From the NCBI RefSeq assembly GCF_963675165.1, contig NC_087377.1:6713122-6777121 (forward strand): a stretch of 64,000 nucleotides of DNA, given 5' to 3'. Position numbers and translations under genes: made by a program. Under the pieces are notes generated by a model. The model was not told the DNA's origin, ran no database searches, and saw only the letters and a list, made by a program, of their open reading frames with translations. Shown in pieces: positions 11,911-22,507 of this stretch; position 1 is the first letter of the stretch, and every line of letters starts with the position of its first letter. This DNA comes from Halichondria panicea (lineage: Eukaryota; Porifera; Demospongiae; Suberitida; Halichondriidae).

Positions 11911-12910
11911 ATGTTTCCAGCAGTCTACAAAGATGGCAAGACCAAAGTAAATCAGTTAATATCTTAGTGACTGGTAAGACAGGGACAGGAAAATCTGCCG
12001 TTGTTAATTCTATCGTTGGAAAAGTCACTAAAGGAGATAAAATATAGCATACAATAAAACATGTTGGCGATGTGCAGCTGCAAGTATGGGACTCCCCTGG
12101 ATTGCAAGATGGCACTAAAAATGAGGCAGGTTTAATATATGTTTGTGAAATTTCGACAATGTACTCTGCATTTGATCTCATAGTGTACACAATGCGTATG
12201 ACACAGACGAAAATTCTGAAGGCCAATTGTAGGGCTATGCAAATCCTATCCCAGCCAGACGCACTAGGACCAAATATGTGGCACAATGTGATCATTGTCT
12301 TGACCTTTGCCAACATAGCTGAAGCTATGATAGCCGAATGCAAAGTCGCAGATCCTACGTTAATTGATGTCAAGATTCAAAAGATATTTAGAGATGATGT
12401 TGAATCTTCTATCTCAGCAATTCGCACGGTTCTTATTGAGAGTAGTGTTGGTTTGTCTCAGAATCTTGCTGAATCGATACCAATTGTGCTTGCAGGTTAC
12501 ACCACTGATCCTGCGACTCTCCCCAAGTACATGCAGTGGTGGTATCTGCGATGGAAAGAGAACCACTGGCTCAGCGACCTTTGGATTAAAGCTCTCGAAG
12601 TGACGAAGCTATAGATGTTTAACCGGCTATGATCAAATTGAATGAAAATTGAATGGCTGAAAGCCAAGAGGAGTATGATGGCAGACTGAGTTTCAGAAAT
12701 TGACAAACAAATTCCTATAATTTTCGAAGCTAAAGGTACTGAATTAGGTAAAAAGATATACAGCATTTTCACCGGAGTTGGGACAACAGTGGGTGCTGCC
12801 ACAGGGGCTGGTCTTGGATACATTCTGAGTATTGGGATACTGGTTAACCAGGAACACAAAAACAAGATCATTACTGAAGAGGAAAATCAACATTATAACA
12901 AGTGCTTTTG
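11911..12910 (+). pseudogene. Decayed copy of the plus-strand GTPase
   Basis: This is the partner of the gene at 21445-22507. The ATG at 11911 begins MFPAVYKDGK, then a deletion relative to the intact copy breaks the frame before the P-loop, which survives as VTGKTGTGKSAVVN. A deletion near 12025-12060 removes the segment before the switch region. A long open stretch from about 12072 to 12614 then reads LQVWDSPGLQDG, IIVLTFAN and IPIVLAGYTT. Downstream remnants of the hydrophobic tail (KGTELGKKIYSIFTGVGTT) lie near 12735-12850. A TAA is at the same place as in the other copy (12618). Confidence 0.8.
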
Positions 12911-13245
12911 CTAAACGTATTAGAGTAGTTTACTTTGTATGTTATGTTCTTTATTCAACTATTGTTGACACTGAACCACACAGTCATTATAGAAGAGGAG
13001 CTTGATGAAACAACAGTCTATCTGGTGGCTTGATGAATGGATTTTCAAGGATATAGAAGCCGGAGGATAGAAGCATGTACATTTATATACAATGCGAGGT
13101 TTATTGCGTTTCCTGTCAATGAATGATTCCGAGCAAAGCGAGGTTATGTTTGGGTCCTATTCGAGATTTTCCGTGGCGGTGGTTGACGTCGAGGCAAAAG
13201 GAATAACAGCTAGGACTCTGATGGAAATGTAGGCTTTGATACTTA

Positions 13246-13760
13246 GGGTGGAAGTTACGTACGTATCACCACGAGTACATTAAATGTATCCTGCATGGTA
13301 TCACCAAAAAGGCATTGTCAAGCCCTTTTAGAACTACACCATCACATGTACATGCATGCATGGTTGCCCTCATAGCAGGAAACAGTTCTGAATACCATTA
13401 GATTTAGTATATACACACGCAAAGGACACAAACACGACCTCTAGCTGATAGAACGATTACACGTATTATGTACGTGTAATCGTGTTATATTATTATAACA
13501 ACAACAACAAACAGTACCAAAGTCAACAGTCACTGAACACATGCAAAATGACAGAAACCATATAGTGTGTCTAGGAATGATTAATTTTGCTGCATCCTCA
13601 TCTGTATACCAAGTATTTATAGATTACGTATACACATTAAATATTATTTTCTGTAGAGCTGCACTGTAAACGTACATACAAGCGTAGTGCTGCATAACTA
13701 TTGTAAAAAGGAAAGTTGTATATAGTACTGATACTGTATATACGTATCACCAAAAAAGGC
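13246..13760. repeat. Truncated 5' duplicate of the membrane-protein gene
   Basis: About 13335-13568 is an imperfect copy of the upstream region and first codons of the gene at 14233. The shared blocks include CATGCATGGTTGCCCTCAT, GACCTCTAG and GTCAACAGTCACTGAA, and an ATG at about 13547 that reads MTETI before a TAG stop. Nothing of the rest of the gene follows. A second local repeat (CACCAAAAA-GGC and CATTGTCAAGCCCTTTTAGA) lies at about 13300 and 13755. Confidence 0.7.
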
Positions 13761-14232
13761 TCATCAAAAAGTCATTGTCAAGCCCTTTTAGAAATTACCA
13801 TGCGTACATAAAGTCTATTTGCATTCAGTTTAGCCTCGGAAAATCTTTGTTCAATTATGGCTTCATTTAAGGTTGACTAGCTGGTATGCCAGGGACTTTT
13901 ATACATTACTTTTAGCTGGTTGGAGCTTATCACGTCACCTAGCATAATTTTATAGATATAGAAGCGATTTTTAACAAGTAATTCAATGGTTAATTATATG
14001 AAATTTTGAAACGGAGAAAACTATGACAAAGTTATGACAACATTATGAGCTCAGCACAAAGTTGACATCACATGCATGCATGGTTGCCCTCATAACAGGA
14101 AAACAGTCAGGACAAAACATACATGATCGACCTCTAGTTGATACAGCCCACATATTTTAGAACCATGCATGCAGCACTCTTGATAACAGCGACAAACAGT
14201 AGCAAAGTCAACAGTCACTGAAAACGTGCAAA

Positions 14233-15303
14233 ATGGCAGAAACCATACAGAGAGACTATTCCTACTACAGAAGGTGGACGTATGAGTTTCCAATTGGTAT
14301 CCTAGCAGCAATTCTCATTGTTGGATTGATTTCTATTATCTTGACATCTATTTGCAGAAAAGTACTGCCAAAATGGACAAAGAAGTCGTATGTCGACTAT
14401 CCATGGCAGATTCGTTTCTTTCTCGATGGTTTTCGAGACGTAATGCTCCGTACAACCAACTCTTCCTACTCTTTGAGTTTGAACACGAGAAAGCAGTTAA
14501 GAAACACGAGTACCGACTGTATGGAGTCCAAGTTCACCTCTTTGTACTACAGTATCTCTTCATTGTTCTCCTGACTATCCTGTCTGTTTGCGTACTTACA
14601 TTCTGGAACAACTTCCTGACTGAATCTACTGTGGACAACTGTGATTCGCTATTATGACTGCTTTCCAATGCACCGAGCAAACCAGACACCTATTTCAATA
14701 CCTGCAATTACAAACTGTGATGACTTCTCGATCAACGAAAACACTACAGTACTCTGCTACCGATTGGTGTACAAGTACTCTGAAGGACTTGGAGAGGCTG
14801 GTGGGTTCTTGTTCTCCATGCAAGTGATAACAAACCTACTCATCTATTGCATTGTCAGAATGGTTAGAGCAATGCTCAAGATAACAAAAATAGCACTCCG
14901 TCGAAAAATTTCTCAGTCAAACCGTCAAGAGCTGGACAAAAAATGGGTTTTACGTATCTCTCTTATTTCTAGAGTTTCAGTTGTACTGATTGTACTGGTA
15001 TTGTATTTCTTGATCATTGTACTGGTTCCGTTATGGCTACTTTTAGACAGGCAAGACTTCGGGGAAACTCTTAGGACACCAGATCGTCAGCTGCAGCTGT
15101 ATCTATATGAGTACACACTCTTTGTATTGTTTTTAGTCCCATTGATTGTGGGGGGAGGGATATACGGCAGTCAGCTATTCAGCTCCATTGATGTCAAAGC
15201 ATATATCAACCCGCACGAGGCTCAGAGAAATACTGGTGAGGGGCTAGCAAATGAACAGCATTCTCAGAACAATGAAACAGTGGAAAACCAAGACAAGAGA
15301 TAG
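14233..15303 (+). CDS. Multi-pass membrane protein, frame-broken
   Basis: I do not recognise the family. One gene is spread over three overlapping frames. Frame one starts at the ATG at 14233 (MAETIQRDYSYYRRW), with a first hydrophobic span IGILAAILIVGLISIILTSI. Near 14430 coding appears to move to a frame reading NAPYNQLFLLFEFEHEKAV, with a second span VLQYLFIVLLTILSVCVLTF. Near 14645 it moves again to the frame ending at 15303, which holds a Cys-containing loop and three more spans (about 14830, 15000 and 15130). The C-terminal tail is polar and Asn/Gln-rich. This gives about five membrane segments and roughly 350 residues. Its 5' end is duplicated and truncated upstream at 13335-13568. The two indels could be decay or assembly errors. 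It sits between GTPase copies, so a shared context is possible but unproven. Confidence 0.5.
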
Positions 15304-15569
15304 GAGAATGACTTAAATCGTTTACTGATGTTGTAACATTATTATACGTCTGAAAAATATTGTTTGTTTTATGCTATTTACTTCAGCTGTATTTACATGC
15401 ATGCTGTCTGGCCATCTGCATACTCTATAATAATTATATCAATAAGGGTTGCTAGCCAGTGCCATAAACTTCAGGCATAGTACAAGGAGGGACATTTTTT
15501 TTAGGGTGGGTATTGTCTTAGCAGGCAAATATTAAATTATCGCAATCCTTACGAATATTCAACTATATA
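15304..15569. other. 3' flank of the membrane-protein gene
   Basis: AT-rich sequence without a recognisable gene or a clear structured element. Confidence 0.35.
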
Positions 15570-15798
15570 TACCGTATAGCGGGAAATTTTCGCAGGTGCA
15601 AATTTTCGCTAAATAGCTCGAGAGCCCTCAGAAGAAATGTTCGCGGTTCAATGCCAAGAAACCACATCCACCAATTAACTTTGCATGTGCAAACGTATAA
15701 ATACCGGTGAGTAGGCAAGTTCATTCTGGCGTTAACTGCTCTGCTGTTAAAAAACGCAAAATTTTCCCCACGCGAAAACTTCCACTCTACGTACGGTA
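15570..15798. mobile_element. MITE, TACCGTATAGC family, copy 3
   Basis: It starts TACCGTATAGCGGGAAATTT and ends in a complement with an extra GTAC before the final GGTA. The interior differs from copies 1 and 2 (it contains AAATTTTCGCTAAATAGCTC), so it is a diverged subfamily. Confidence 0.7.
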
Positions 15799-16439
15799 TT
15801 ACAATCATGGGGAACATTTCATAATACATGTACACTGTAGTTATCAGGAAGTTGTAACATTATTTTTGTGGAATTGTAAATCGAAGCCTTACTAACTGAG
15901 ACTCTTATATTATTTGTCTTGCAACCAGAGTGTTGTACACATTACGTGAAAATTAGTAGTACCGGTATATGTATAATAGTAGAATCTAACTAACAGAGGG
16001 CAATATAAAGCAGAGGAAATATTAAATCAAATTTTAACACCCTAATGATAAAATGTGGTGCATTCAGACATCTAGAATCACAGCAGAGTCAGCAAAGAAG
16101 CCTGAAATGTTAAAAATAGGGCACCTGGAACGGAATAAGCTCACAGTATAGAGCCAGCAAAGAAGGCTGGAGTCTTCCCAGGTAAACAAATAATTATGGC
16201 TCCACATGGCTGTAGTGCACATGTGTATAATGGCCTGCCTCGAATTAAAGCCAAGTTTCTATCACCAACGTGCAAGGTAAGCTTCTTAGCCTTTGATTTG
16301 ACAACAAATCCACTATTAAAACTAATAACTTGTTGTGTGGAGGCTATCCATGCTGTAAACTATGGCAGCCAGGTGAGCAGACTCAGAATACATAAACAAA
16401 CAGAAAGACAGACAGATGAACGAACCAACGGACTACAAT

Positions 16440-16608
16440 AACCCGTGGCTGCGTTTACGTGCCTCAGGTTAATAGTGCATTATATTAAAATCAATGGGCC
16501 ATGCAATCAATTTCTTTTTTCAAATAACCCATGGCTGCGTTACATGCCTCGGGTTAATAGTGCATATATTAATCAATGGGCCATGCAACCAATATGTTTC
16601 TTTTTTTG
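16440..16608. repeat. Two-unit tandem repeat of about 85 bp
   Basis: Both units read AACCCRTGGCTGCGTTACRTG, then GGGTTAATAGTGCAT, then AATCAATGGGCCATGCAA, and end in a T-rich tract. The ORF across it is a repeat by-product. Confidence 0.75.
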
Positions 16609-16917
16609 AAAAACACATCACAGAATGTCAGGTTGTAGCTACTGTAAAAAAAACTATAATACTTATTATTATGCTGACACCTTCAGCTATATATATAACC
16701 TTGATAGTTTTAGAACGCTATATACACCCTGAATGGTATAAACAGTGGATAAAAGCCTAAACCACAATAGGAAAGACCAACAAACAACTACTACGTACTT
16801 TTAAGCTAATAAGCTATGTCTATTTGTGTTGAGTTGGAATCAGAGGAGGCTGGGAACCACTTGACCTTAGCTAATTAAGGCCACTAATTGGATTTTTCCA
16901 AACTTCTCTTGCAGACT

Positions 16918-17190
16918 ACAGTAGACTCTCGGTCACCAAGGGCTTGGGACAGTGCAGTTTGGCCGGAATAAAAAGGTGGCTGCATTTCTGAAAATAGCCG
17001 CAGCTAAAAAGCGACCAATATAATGTCCCGAGGATAATGCTTTCTATTTAAGTGTAATCCTGCCAAACCCCACCCAAAACATCATATCCGGCCGTAGTTA
17101 AAAACCTAGTTTGGGGCAGTCAGAACTGTCCCATATACGGAATAGCGAGTTGGCCGCACTTCAGGGCGGAGTTTGTGCAGTAAAGATCAA
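16918..17190 (-). repeat. Interspersed repeat, reverse copy of 5388-5525
   Basis: The start CAGTAGACTCTCGGTCACC and the end GTTTGTGCAGTAAAGATCAA match, in reverse, the interspersed repeat at 5388-5525. No coding sequence is seen. Confidence 0.55.
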
Positions 17191-17400
17191 TTAAGCTAAT
17201 TGATTGCCATCATGCACACTGACAGCTGCAATGCTGGTCCGATTCTATACTAACAGTTATTGTCTGTCAGCCCAGACAAAGTAAGTTGTTATACCGACAA
17301 TTATATAGTGATGATATAGTATCAAGGGCGTATATATATGCATGCCCTTGATAGTACTATATAACACACCATGCACACTGACAGCCACAATTCCTCACCT
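17191..17400 (+). repeat. Dispersed repeat shared with 25010-25220
   Basis: Two direct copies contain ATTGCCATCATGCACACTGA, TACTAACAGTTATTGTCTGT and CCCTTGATAGTACT in the same order. The second copy is at about 25010-25220. A family of short CACACTGACAGC units extends both copies. Confidence 0.7.
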
Positions 17401-17870
17401 TGGTTTGGCACACCGAGACGTCATTTGCATGGCGAGTAGCTGAGGCCGGGTGTATATACGTTTGGTACCAACCTCATATGATCCTGACATAGGTGTCGTT
17501 TTGCATGCATCTAAGAATACTTTGAGGCCGCCAAAAACATCAAGAATATCCTCAGCATAATATTCTGGCCATTATGTATAATATAGAAAAGGGGAGGAGT
17601 TTAACTGGGGTATTAGGTGTCGCTGGATTGGGTTACCCGGCAATGTGGAAAATAGGCAGAAATTGAGGTCAGTGGGGGTGTTGCAGAAATCTGCACGTGA
17701 ATTGGGCGAGGTAGCAGCGATTAAACTTTTAGCGAAAATCATTCAGAAGGTATCAAAATTAATAATGGTAAAGACAACTAGCTAGTGTCTCTTGTGTTTA
17801 TCAGTAGCCATTGGCAAGTAACAGATATAGCTCCCTTATACAGGTAATTATGACAGGTTTTTTCACAATG

Positions 17871-18180
17871 CATGTACATCGGTGATCCTAATCCATTATG
17901 CCTTGCACTTCATATCACAGATGCTCTTTATGTTCACAATGCTTGTTGTACATCCTAATCCATTATGCCTTGCAGTTCAGATTACAGATGCTCTTTATGC
18001 ATGTACATCCTAATCCATTATGCCTTGCACTTCACTCATAAATTATTACAGACTGATGCTCTTTATGCATGTACATCCTAATCCATTATGCCTTGCACTT
18101 CACTCATATTACAGACTGATGCTCTTTATGCAATGTACATCCTAATCCATTATGCTTTGCACTTCATATCACGATGCTCT
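17871..18180 (+). repeat. Minisatellite, five units of about 55-65 bp
   Basis: Each unit holds CATCCTAATCCATTATGCCT (or a close version) followed by TGCACTTCA and GATGCTCTTTATG. Unit length varies because short insertions sit between the two conserved parts. It is a tandem array without regular unique spacers. Confidence 0.85.
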
Positions 18181-18702
18181 ATAATTAGCGATTAATTTGC
18201 ATGCATGCATGACTTTTCGGTCAACTGCTCATTCAGACAATCAATTGTATTAGCGTATAAGACGAATGAATTATAATGGGGTTAGGGGAAAGGGCTGGAA
18301 TGATCGCTTAACTGGTATACGCTGTGCACAATTCATGGTACAGCTTTCTGTGATCGTCTTTATACTAGTTCTGAGGTATTTCTTGCATTTCATAACAGAT
18401 ATAGCCAGCTAAATAGACAAAGGATCCATTATATCACGCCTGCATGTGAGCCAATATAATTATACCATGGCATGTGCCAGTGCATGCATGCGTGTACTTG
18501 GTTATAGTTATGACAATTATTATGCATGCTATTTACAATAATTATATGTACTAAACAATATGCACTAAGACAACATACAAGACTTTACTTTTAAGACTAT
18601 ATAAAGGACCTCACAATATCACGCTTACAATAATTATATTAAAGTGGTCAGTATGCTGTATTCTACATGCATGGCTCAAGTTGCAGCCAAGTTCTTACCA
18701 AG

Positions 18703-19149
18703 TTATTCATTTTTTATCCTCTTCATCTTCTTATTCCTTCGATGTAGAGCAACAAGCAACGCCACTCCAACACCACCACCACCTCCAACTGTACCACCTA
18801 TACATGCTCCTAGAGCGAGCCCAACTCCAGAAGCGATTCCAAATGTAGGAATGCCTATCAGAAAAGTACCAATGAAAGCACCAGTAGTCACACCTACAGC
18901 AACTGCAGCTTCTTTGGCTACACTTTTATCAACCAGTTTGAATATGATTGGTTGATCTGAGATATCTTTGTCAAAATCATCTGGTTTAATATCCTCTTCA
19001 TTTCTAAATCTGTCAATTGATATTTTCACCATCGCAGCTTGGGCTTTTTCTTTCATCACAAAAAGTGACTCGGTCCAGAAGTTACTCAGCCAATACTTTT
19101 GGCACACTAAATCATGTTTTTTCGCAAGCCCAACTGGAATTGTAATCAC
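18703..19149 (-). pseudogene. C-terminal fragment of a glycine-zipper GTPase
   Basis: This minus-strand open stretch of about 148 codons covers only the part of the family after the G5-like loop: a LSNFWTESLFVMKEKAQAA segment equivalent to SNVWSQCLLRMKSDAQTA in the intact gene, then a Gly-rich hydrophobic hairpin with IGIPTFGIASGVGLALGA, then a basic tail RRNKKMKRIK. The P-loop and switch half is absent upstream (above 19149), where the DNA is AT-rich and non-coding. It is either a truncated gene or the last exon of a gene whose first exons lie elsewhere. Confidence 0.65.
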
Positions 19150-19679
19150 ATTTTGTGCGATTACATAATAATTATATGCATAGACAGAGACATTCGTGAC
19201 TGAAATAATAATTATGTTCCTCTATACAGAAGATGAGGATTTAACAATGGTTTGGGGTTTAGGAGCAAGCAGGTTCTGAAAGCCCTGCCCTAACACTTTT
19301 TTTGCGCATGCATGTCCACCCTCGTCATTCTATCTTGCTGCTGAATGCATGCATATATAGGGTGTGTATAGAACAGTATCTATTATATAGATATGTAAGA
19401 TTAAGATATAACATATGTATGTAAGATGCATATAATTATATCTAATGTAGATGTTTGGAAAAAACAAAAATGACAACTTGAGCAACCTCGGCGTCAGGCC
19501 AAGCGGAACCAGCCGCCCCTGTCACAGTGCTCCCACCAGGTAGGGAGCAATCCTTTCGCCTTCTCCATGCTTATTTCAGCCACAAGTGTCTCTAAAATTA
19601 CTGCCCATGTGCATGCGTACTTTGATTAAAGACGGTGGCATAAAATAACCTTTGAACCCTAAACTCGTATTCATCGCTC

Positions 19680-19860
19680 GATGAATGACCTACCATCGCT
19701 GGATGTATAGAGTGCATCCCTGGATAAATATGTACATCGCTGTATAATAATAATAGAGACATCGCTCAATGATTGTAACACATCGCTGATAATTACATCG
19801 CTCGATCATTTAATACATCGCTTGATAATTGTAATACATCGCCCGATAAAATACCGCCTG
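19680..19860. repeat. Short degenerate tandem repeat (CATCGCTCGAT units)
   Basis: About eight imperfect units of 18-25 bases built on CATCGCTcGATaATTgTAAtA follow each other. No gene is visible. It lies just outside the second copy of the segmental duplication. Confidence 0.7.
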
Positions 19861-20136
19861 CTGTTGGAAATGATCAACAATTTTGAAACAAACGGCTAAC
19901 CATAGCATTTTGTATCGCCATTTTGAAACAAAAGGCTCACCATGCATACCTTTTACTGGTCTAATTTCTACACTCTAAGTAATTTGTAAGTACATTATTG
20001 TCAGTATACTGGATATCATTATAAATTAGATAATAAAAACAACCACTCAGTACGTGTACGTAGTAACATAGTACCCAGAGTGGGTGTGCTAGCTAATACC
20101 ACACTGCTAATTTACTAACTAAAAGTTTAGCTGTTT

Positions 20137-21222
20137 CTAATCCTCAAGACTCATCTTGTGTTTACGATACAAAGAGATTAGAGCACCAACTCCAATTGCA
20201 ATGCTACCCCCGATTGCCCCACCAACAGCAGCACCTAGTCCCAAGCCAACGCCAGCTGCAACACCAAAAGACGGTATACCAATTGCCAACGCACCAATTG
20301 CTCCTCCAATTGCAGCGCCTATTCCCGTCCCAGTTGCAGCAATTCCAGTTAGAGCAACACCCATTGCAATTTTTACACCAGGAGTAAAAACGATTTTTCG
20401 CTCATCTGCACTAACTTTGCCAATCTTGTCTGCATCCTGCTCTTTAACAAATCCATCCTGTGTTTCCATTTTAATCAAAGCAGTTTGTGCATCGCTTTTC
20501 ATACGGAGTAGGCACTGACTCCACACATTGCTGATCCAATGTCTGTAACCAGGAAGATGTGACTTACTTGGATGACCAGCTGGTACGACAAGGATACTAT
20601 CAACAATCTTCTTATCGACCTCCAAACTTGTTAGTGTTTTTTGTATCGTCTCTCGCCACTCTGTGATTCGTTCTTCTACTCCGTCCTTCAGCTTGGCTTC
20701 AGATGTTCCTTTTGCTTTCAAAAATGTAACTCTAAAATTTGCAAAAGTAAGAACAAAAACGGTATTCTTCCAGCACTGCTTACCAAACAGTTTATTTATC
20801 TTATGAATTGCAGTGTAGTGAACATGCAAGTCACTTCGCATTTCTTCCATTGAAATACAATACAGCATCAGATCAATTTGAGCGCATTTTTGTTGCATGT
20901 CTTTTATGTATTTCTCATCGCCAGTTCCGTCTTGCAGGCCTGGCGAGTCCCAAGCACGAATCTTGATACCATTTCTTTCGGAATCCTTAAAATGAACCTC
21001 GCTTGTACAAGGTGCATCTTTGGTTTTCCCTACATCAAAAATGGTCTTACCAAGAATAAAATTCAAAAGAGAACTTTTCCCTGCTCCCGTTTTGCCTGTC
21101 ACAAGAATTTCAATTGAATTCCCATTTTTAATCAATTTCTTGATATCTTCTTTTTCCTCTGATGTTAAATCTTCAACTGAGTCTATTACTTTCTCGAAAT
21201 CAATTTTTTCAGTCCTTGCCAT
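20137..21222 (-). CDS. AIG1/Toc34-like GTPase with C-terminal glycine-zipper hairpin
   Basis: An intact, intronless 361-residue P-loop GTPase. The G1 P-loop GKTGAGKSS is at residues 43-51, and G3 is DSPGLQDG at 92-99. A strand ending VFVLTFAN at 155-162 occupies the place of the VLTHA strand of Toc34/AIG1 proteins, and VVPAGHP at 212-218 the G5 position. These place it in the septin-like AIG1/Toc branch of TRAFAC GTPases; a closer family name cannot be given. Residues 284-352 are an unusual Gly/Ala-rich hydrophobic stretch with repeated GxxxG spacing (IGAAIGGAIGALAIGIPSFG, then VAAGVGLGLGAAVGGAIGG), followed by the basic tail LYRKHK. That is consistent with a membrane-inserted helical hairpin. 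The start ATG (21220-21222) faces the plus-strand GTPase gene 222 bases away. Relation to GIMAP-type immune GTPases is inference. Confidence 0.85.
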   Translation of the reverse strand: MARTEKIDFEKVIDSVEDLTSEEKEDIKKLIKNGNSIEILVTGKTGAGKSSLLNFILGKTIFDVGKTKDAPCTSEVHFKDSERNGIKIRAWDSPGLQDGTGDEKYIKDMQQKCAQIDLMLYCISMEEMRSDLHVHYTAIHKINKLFGKQCWKNTVFVLTFANFRVTFLKAKGTSEAKLKDGVEERITEWRETIQKTLTSLEVDKKIVDSILVVPAGHPSKSHLPGYRHWISNVWSQCLLRMKSDAQTALIKMETQDGFVKEQDADKIGKVSADERKIVFTPGVKIAMGVALTGIAATGTGIGAAIGGAIGALAIGIPSFGVAAGVGLGLGAAVGGAIGGSIAIGVGALISLYRKHKMSLED

Positions 21223-21444
21223 GACTATACATGTATTATCTAAGGGTTTTGTAACTTCTTTGATTCACTAAGGAAGTCTAGATATATATGTACACTATAT
21301 AGTATATTTCTAAGAATGTCAGGTGATTCCTATCATGCATGCAGTTATAAGGCCTGTGCATGCCCATGCAACCATTATATCATTATCGTGAGCTACTCTT
21401 GTTTAGCTATATAACCATCGTGAGACTGCAGGTATCAAATAATT
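21223..21444. promoter_or_regulatory. Putative bidirectional promoter between two GTPase genes
   Basis: The start codons of the minus-strand and plus-strand GTPase genes are 222 bases apart and point away from each other. The spacer has TATA-like text (TATATATG, CTATATAGTATAT) near 21280-21305, GCATGCA palindromes, and an AACCATCGTGAGACTGCAGG block next to the plus-strand start that is also kept in the decayed copy (11661-11910). Its conservation in both copies suggests function, but no transcription start can be proven from sequence. Confidence 0.45.
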
Positions 21445-22507
21445 ATGTTTCCAGCAGTCTGCAAAAAGTTAAGAACATGGCAAGACGAAAGTAAATCAGT
21501 TAACATCTTAGTGACTGGTAAGACAGGGACAGGAAAATCTGCCATTATTAATTCTATCGTTGGAATGCAAGTCACTAAAGAAGGAGATACTTTGAAACCA
21601 CAAACCAAGAAAATAGAGCGAACAATAAAACAAGTTGGCGATGTGCAGCTGCAAGTATGGGACTCCCCTGGATTGCAAGATGGCACAAAAAATGAGGCAG
21701 GTTATGTTTGTGAAATTTCGACAATGTGTTCTGCATTTGATCTCATAGTGTACACACTGCGTATGACACAGACGAAAATTCTGAAGGATGATGCCGATTG
21801 TAGGTCCATGAAAATCCTATCCCAGCCAGATGCACTAGGACCAAATATGTGGCACAATGTGATCATTGTCTTGACCTTTGCCAACATAGTTGAATCTATA
21901 ATAGCCGAATACAAAGTCGATGACTCAGATTCTACATTAATTGATGTCAAGATTCAAAAGATATTTAGAGATGATGTTGAATCTTCTATCTCAGCAATTC
22001 GCACGGTTCTTATTGAGAGTGTTGGTTTGTCTCAGAAGCTTGCTGAATCGATACCAATTGTGCTTGCAGGTTACAGCACTGATCCTGCGACTCTCCCCAA
22101 GTACAGTGGTGGTATCTGCGATGGAAAGAGATATCACTGGCTCAGCGACCTATGGTTGAAAGCTCTCCAAGTGACGAAGCTAGATGCTTAACCGGCTATG
22201 ATCAAATTGAATGAACATCGAATGGCTGAGAGCCAAATGGAGTATGAATGGCAGACTGAAATCCACAAAAACTGAAATTGCCAAACAAATTCCCATAATT
22301 TTCGAAGCTAAAGGTGCTGAAATAGGTAAAAAACTATACAACATTTTCACCGGAGTTGGGACAACAGTGGGTTCTACCACAGGGGCTAGTCTTGGATACA
22401 TTTTGAGTATTGGGATACTGGTTAACCAGGGACACAAAAACAAGATCATTACTGAAGAGGAAAATCAACAGCTTCAACAGGAATGCATGGCGGCTCGGGT
22501 ACTATGA
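21445..22507 (+). CDS. AIG1/Toc34-like GTPase, short form with detached hydrophobic tail
   Basis: An intronless GTPase of 248 residues ending at 22191. The P-loop GKTGTGKS is at 25-32, DSPGLQDG at 73-80, the strand IIVLTFAN at 140-147, and the G5-like VLAGYST at 206-212. After the TAA the same frame continues with coding-like text (PAMIKLNEHRMAESQMEYEW). A one-base shift near 22265 then leads to a second open stretch to 22507, reading KQIPIIFEAKGAEIGKKLYN and a Gly/Thr-rich hydrophobic span ending YILSIGILVNQG. The whole looks like a once longer protein with a tail like its neighbour's, now split by a stop and an indel. The TAA is at the same place in the decayed duplicate, so it predates the duplication. 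The short form may be a functional soluble GTPase; that is inference. Confidence 0.75.

Larger units (their letters stand above)
10308..13245. repeat. Segmental duplication, decayed copy
   Basis: This stretch is colinear with about 19908-22904 over nearly 3 kb. The shared order is an end motif ATTTTGTATCGCCATTTTGA, the minus-strand GTPase gene, the divergent promoter, the plus-strand GTPase gene, and a 3' tail ending GTAGGCTTTGATACTTAG. Similarity is high, but this copy has numerous small deletions that break both genes. The two copies are in direct orientation about 6.7 kb apart. Confidence 0.9.

Noticed and set aside
17871-18180. A regular-looking repeat array that might suggest CRISPR
   Set aside because: The units are 55-65-bp tandem repeats with no unique spacers of constant length, and the genome is eukaryotic. 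It is a minisatellite.
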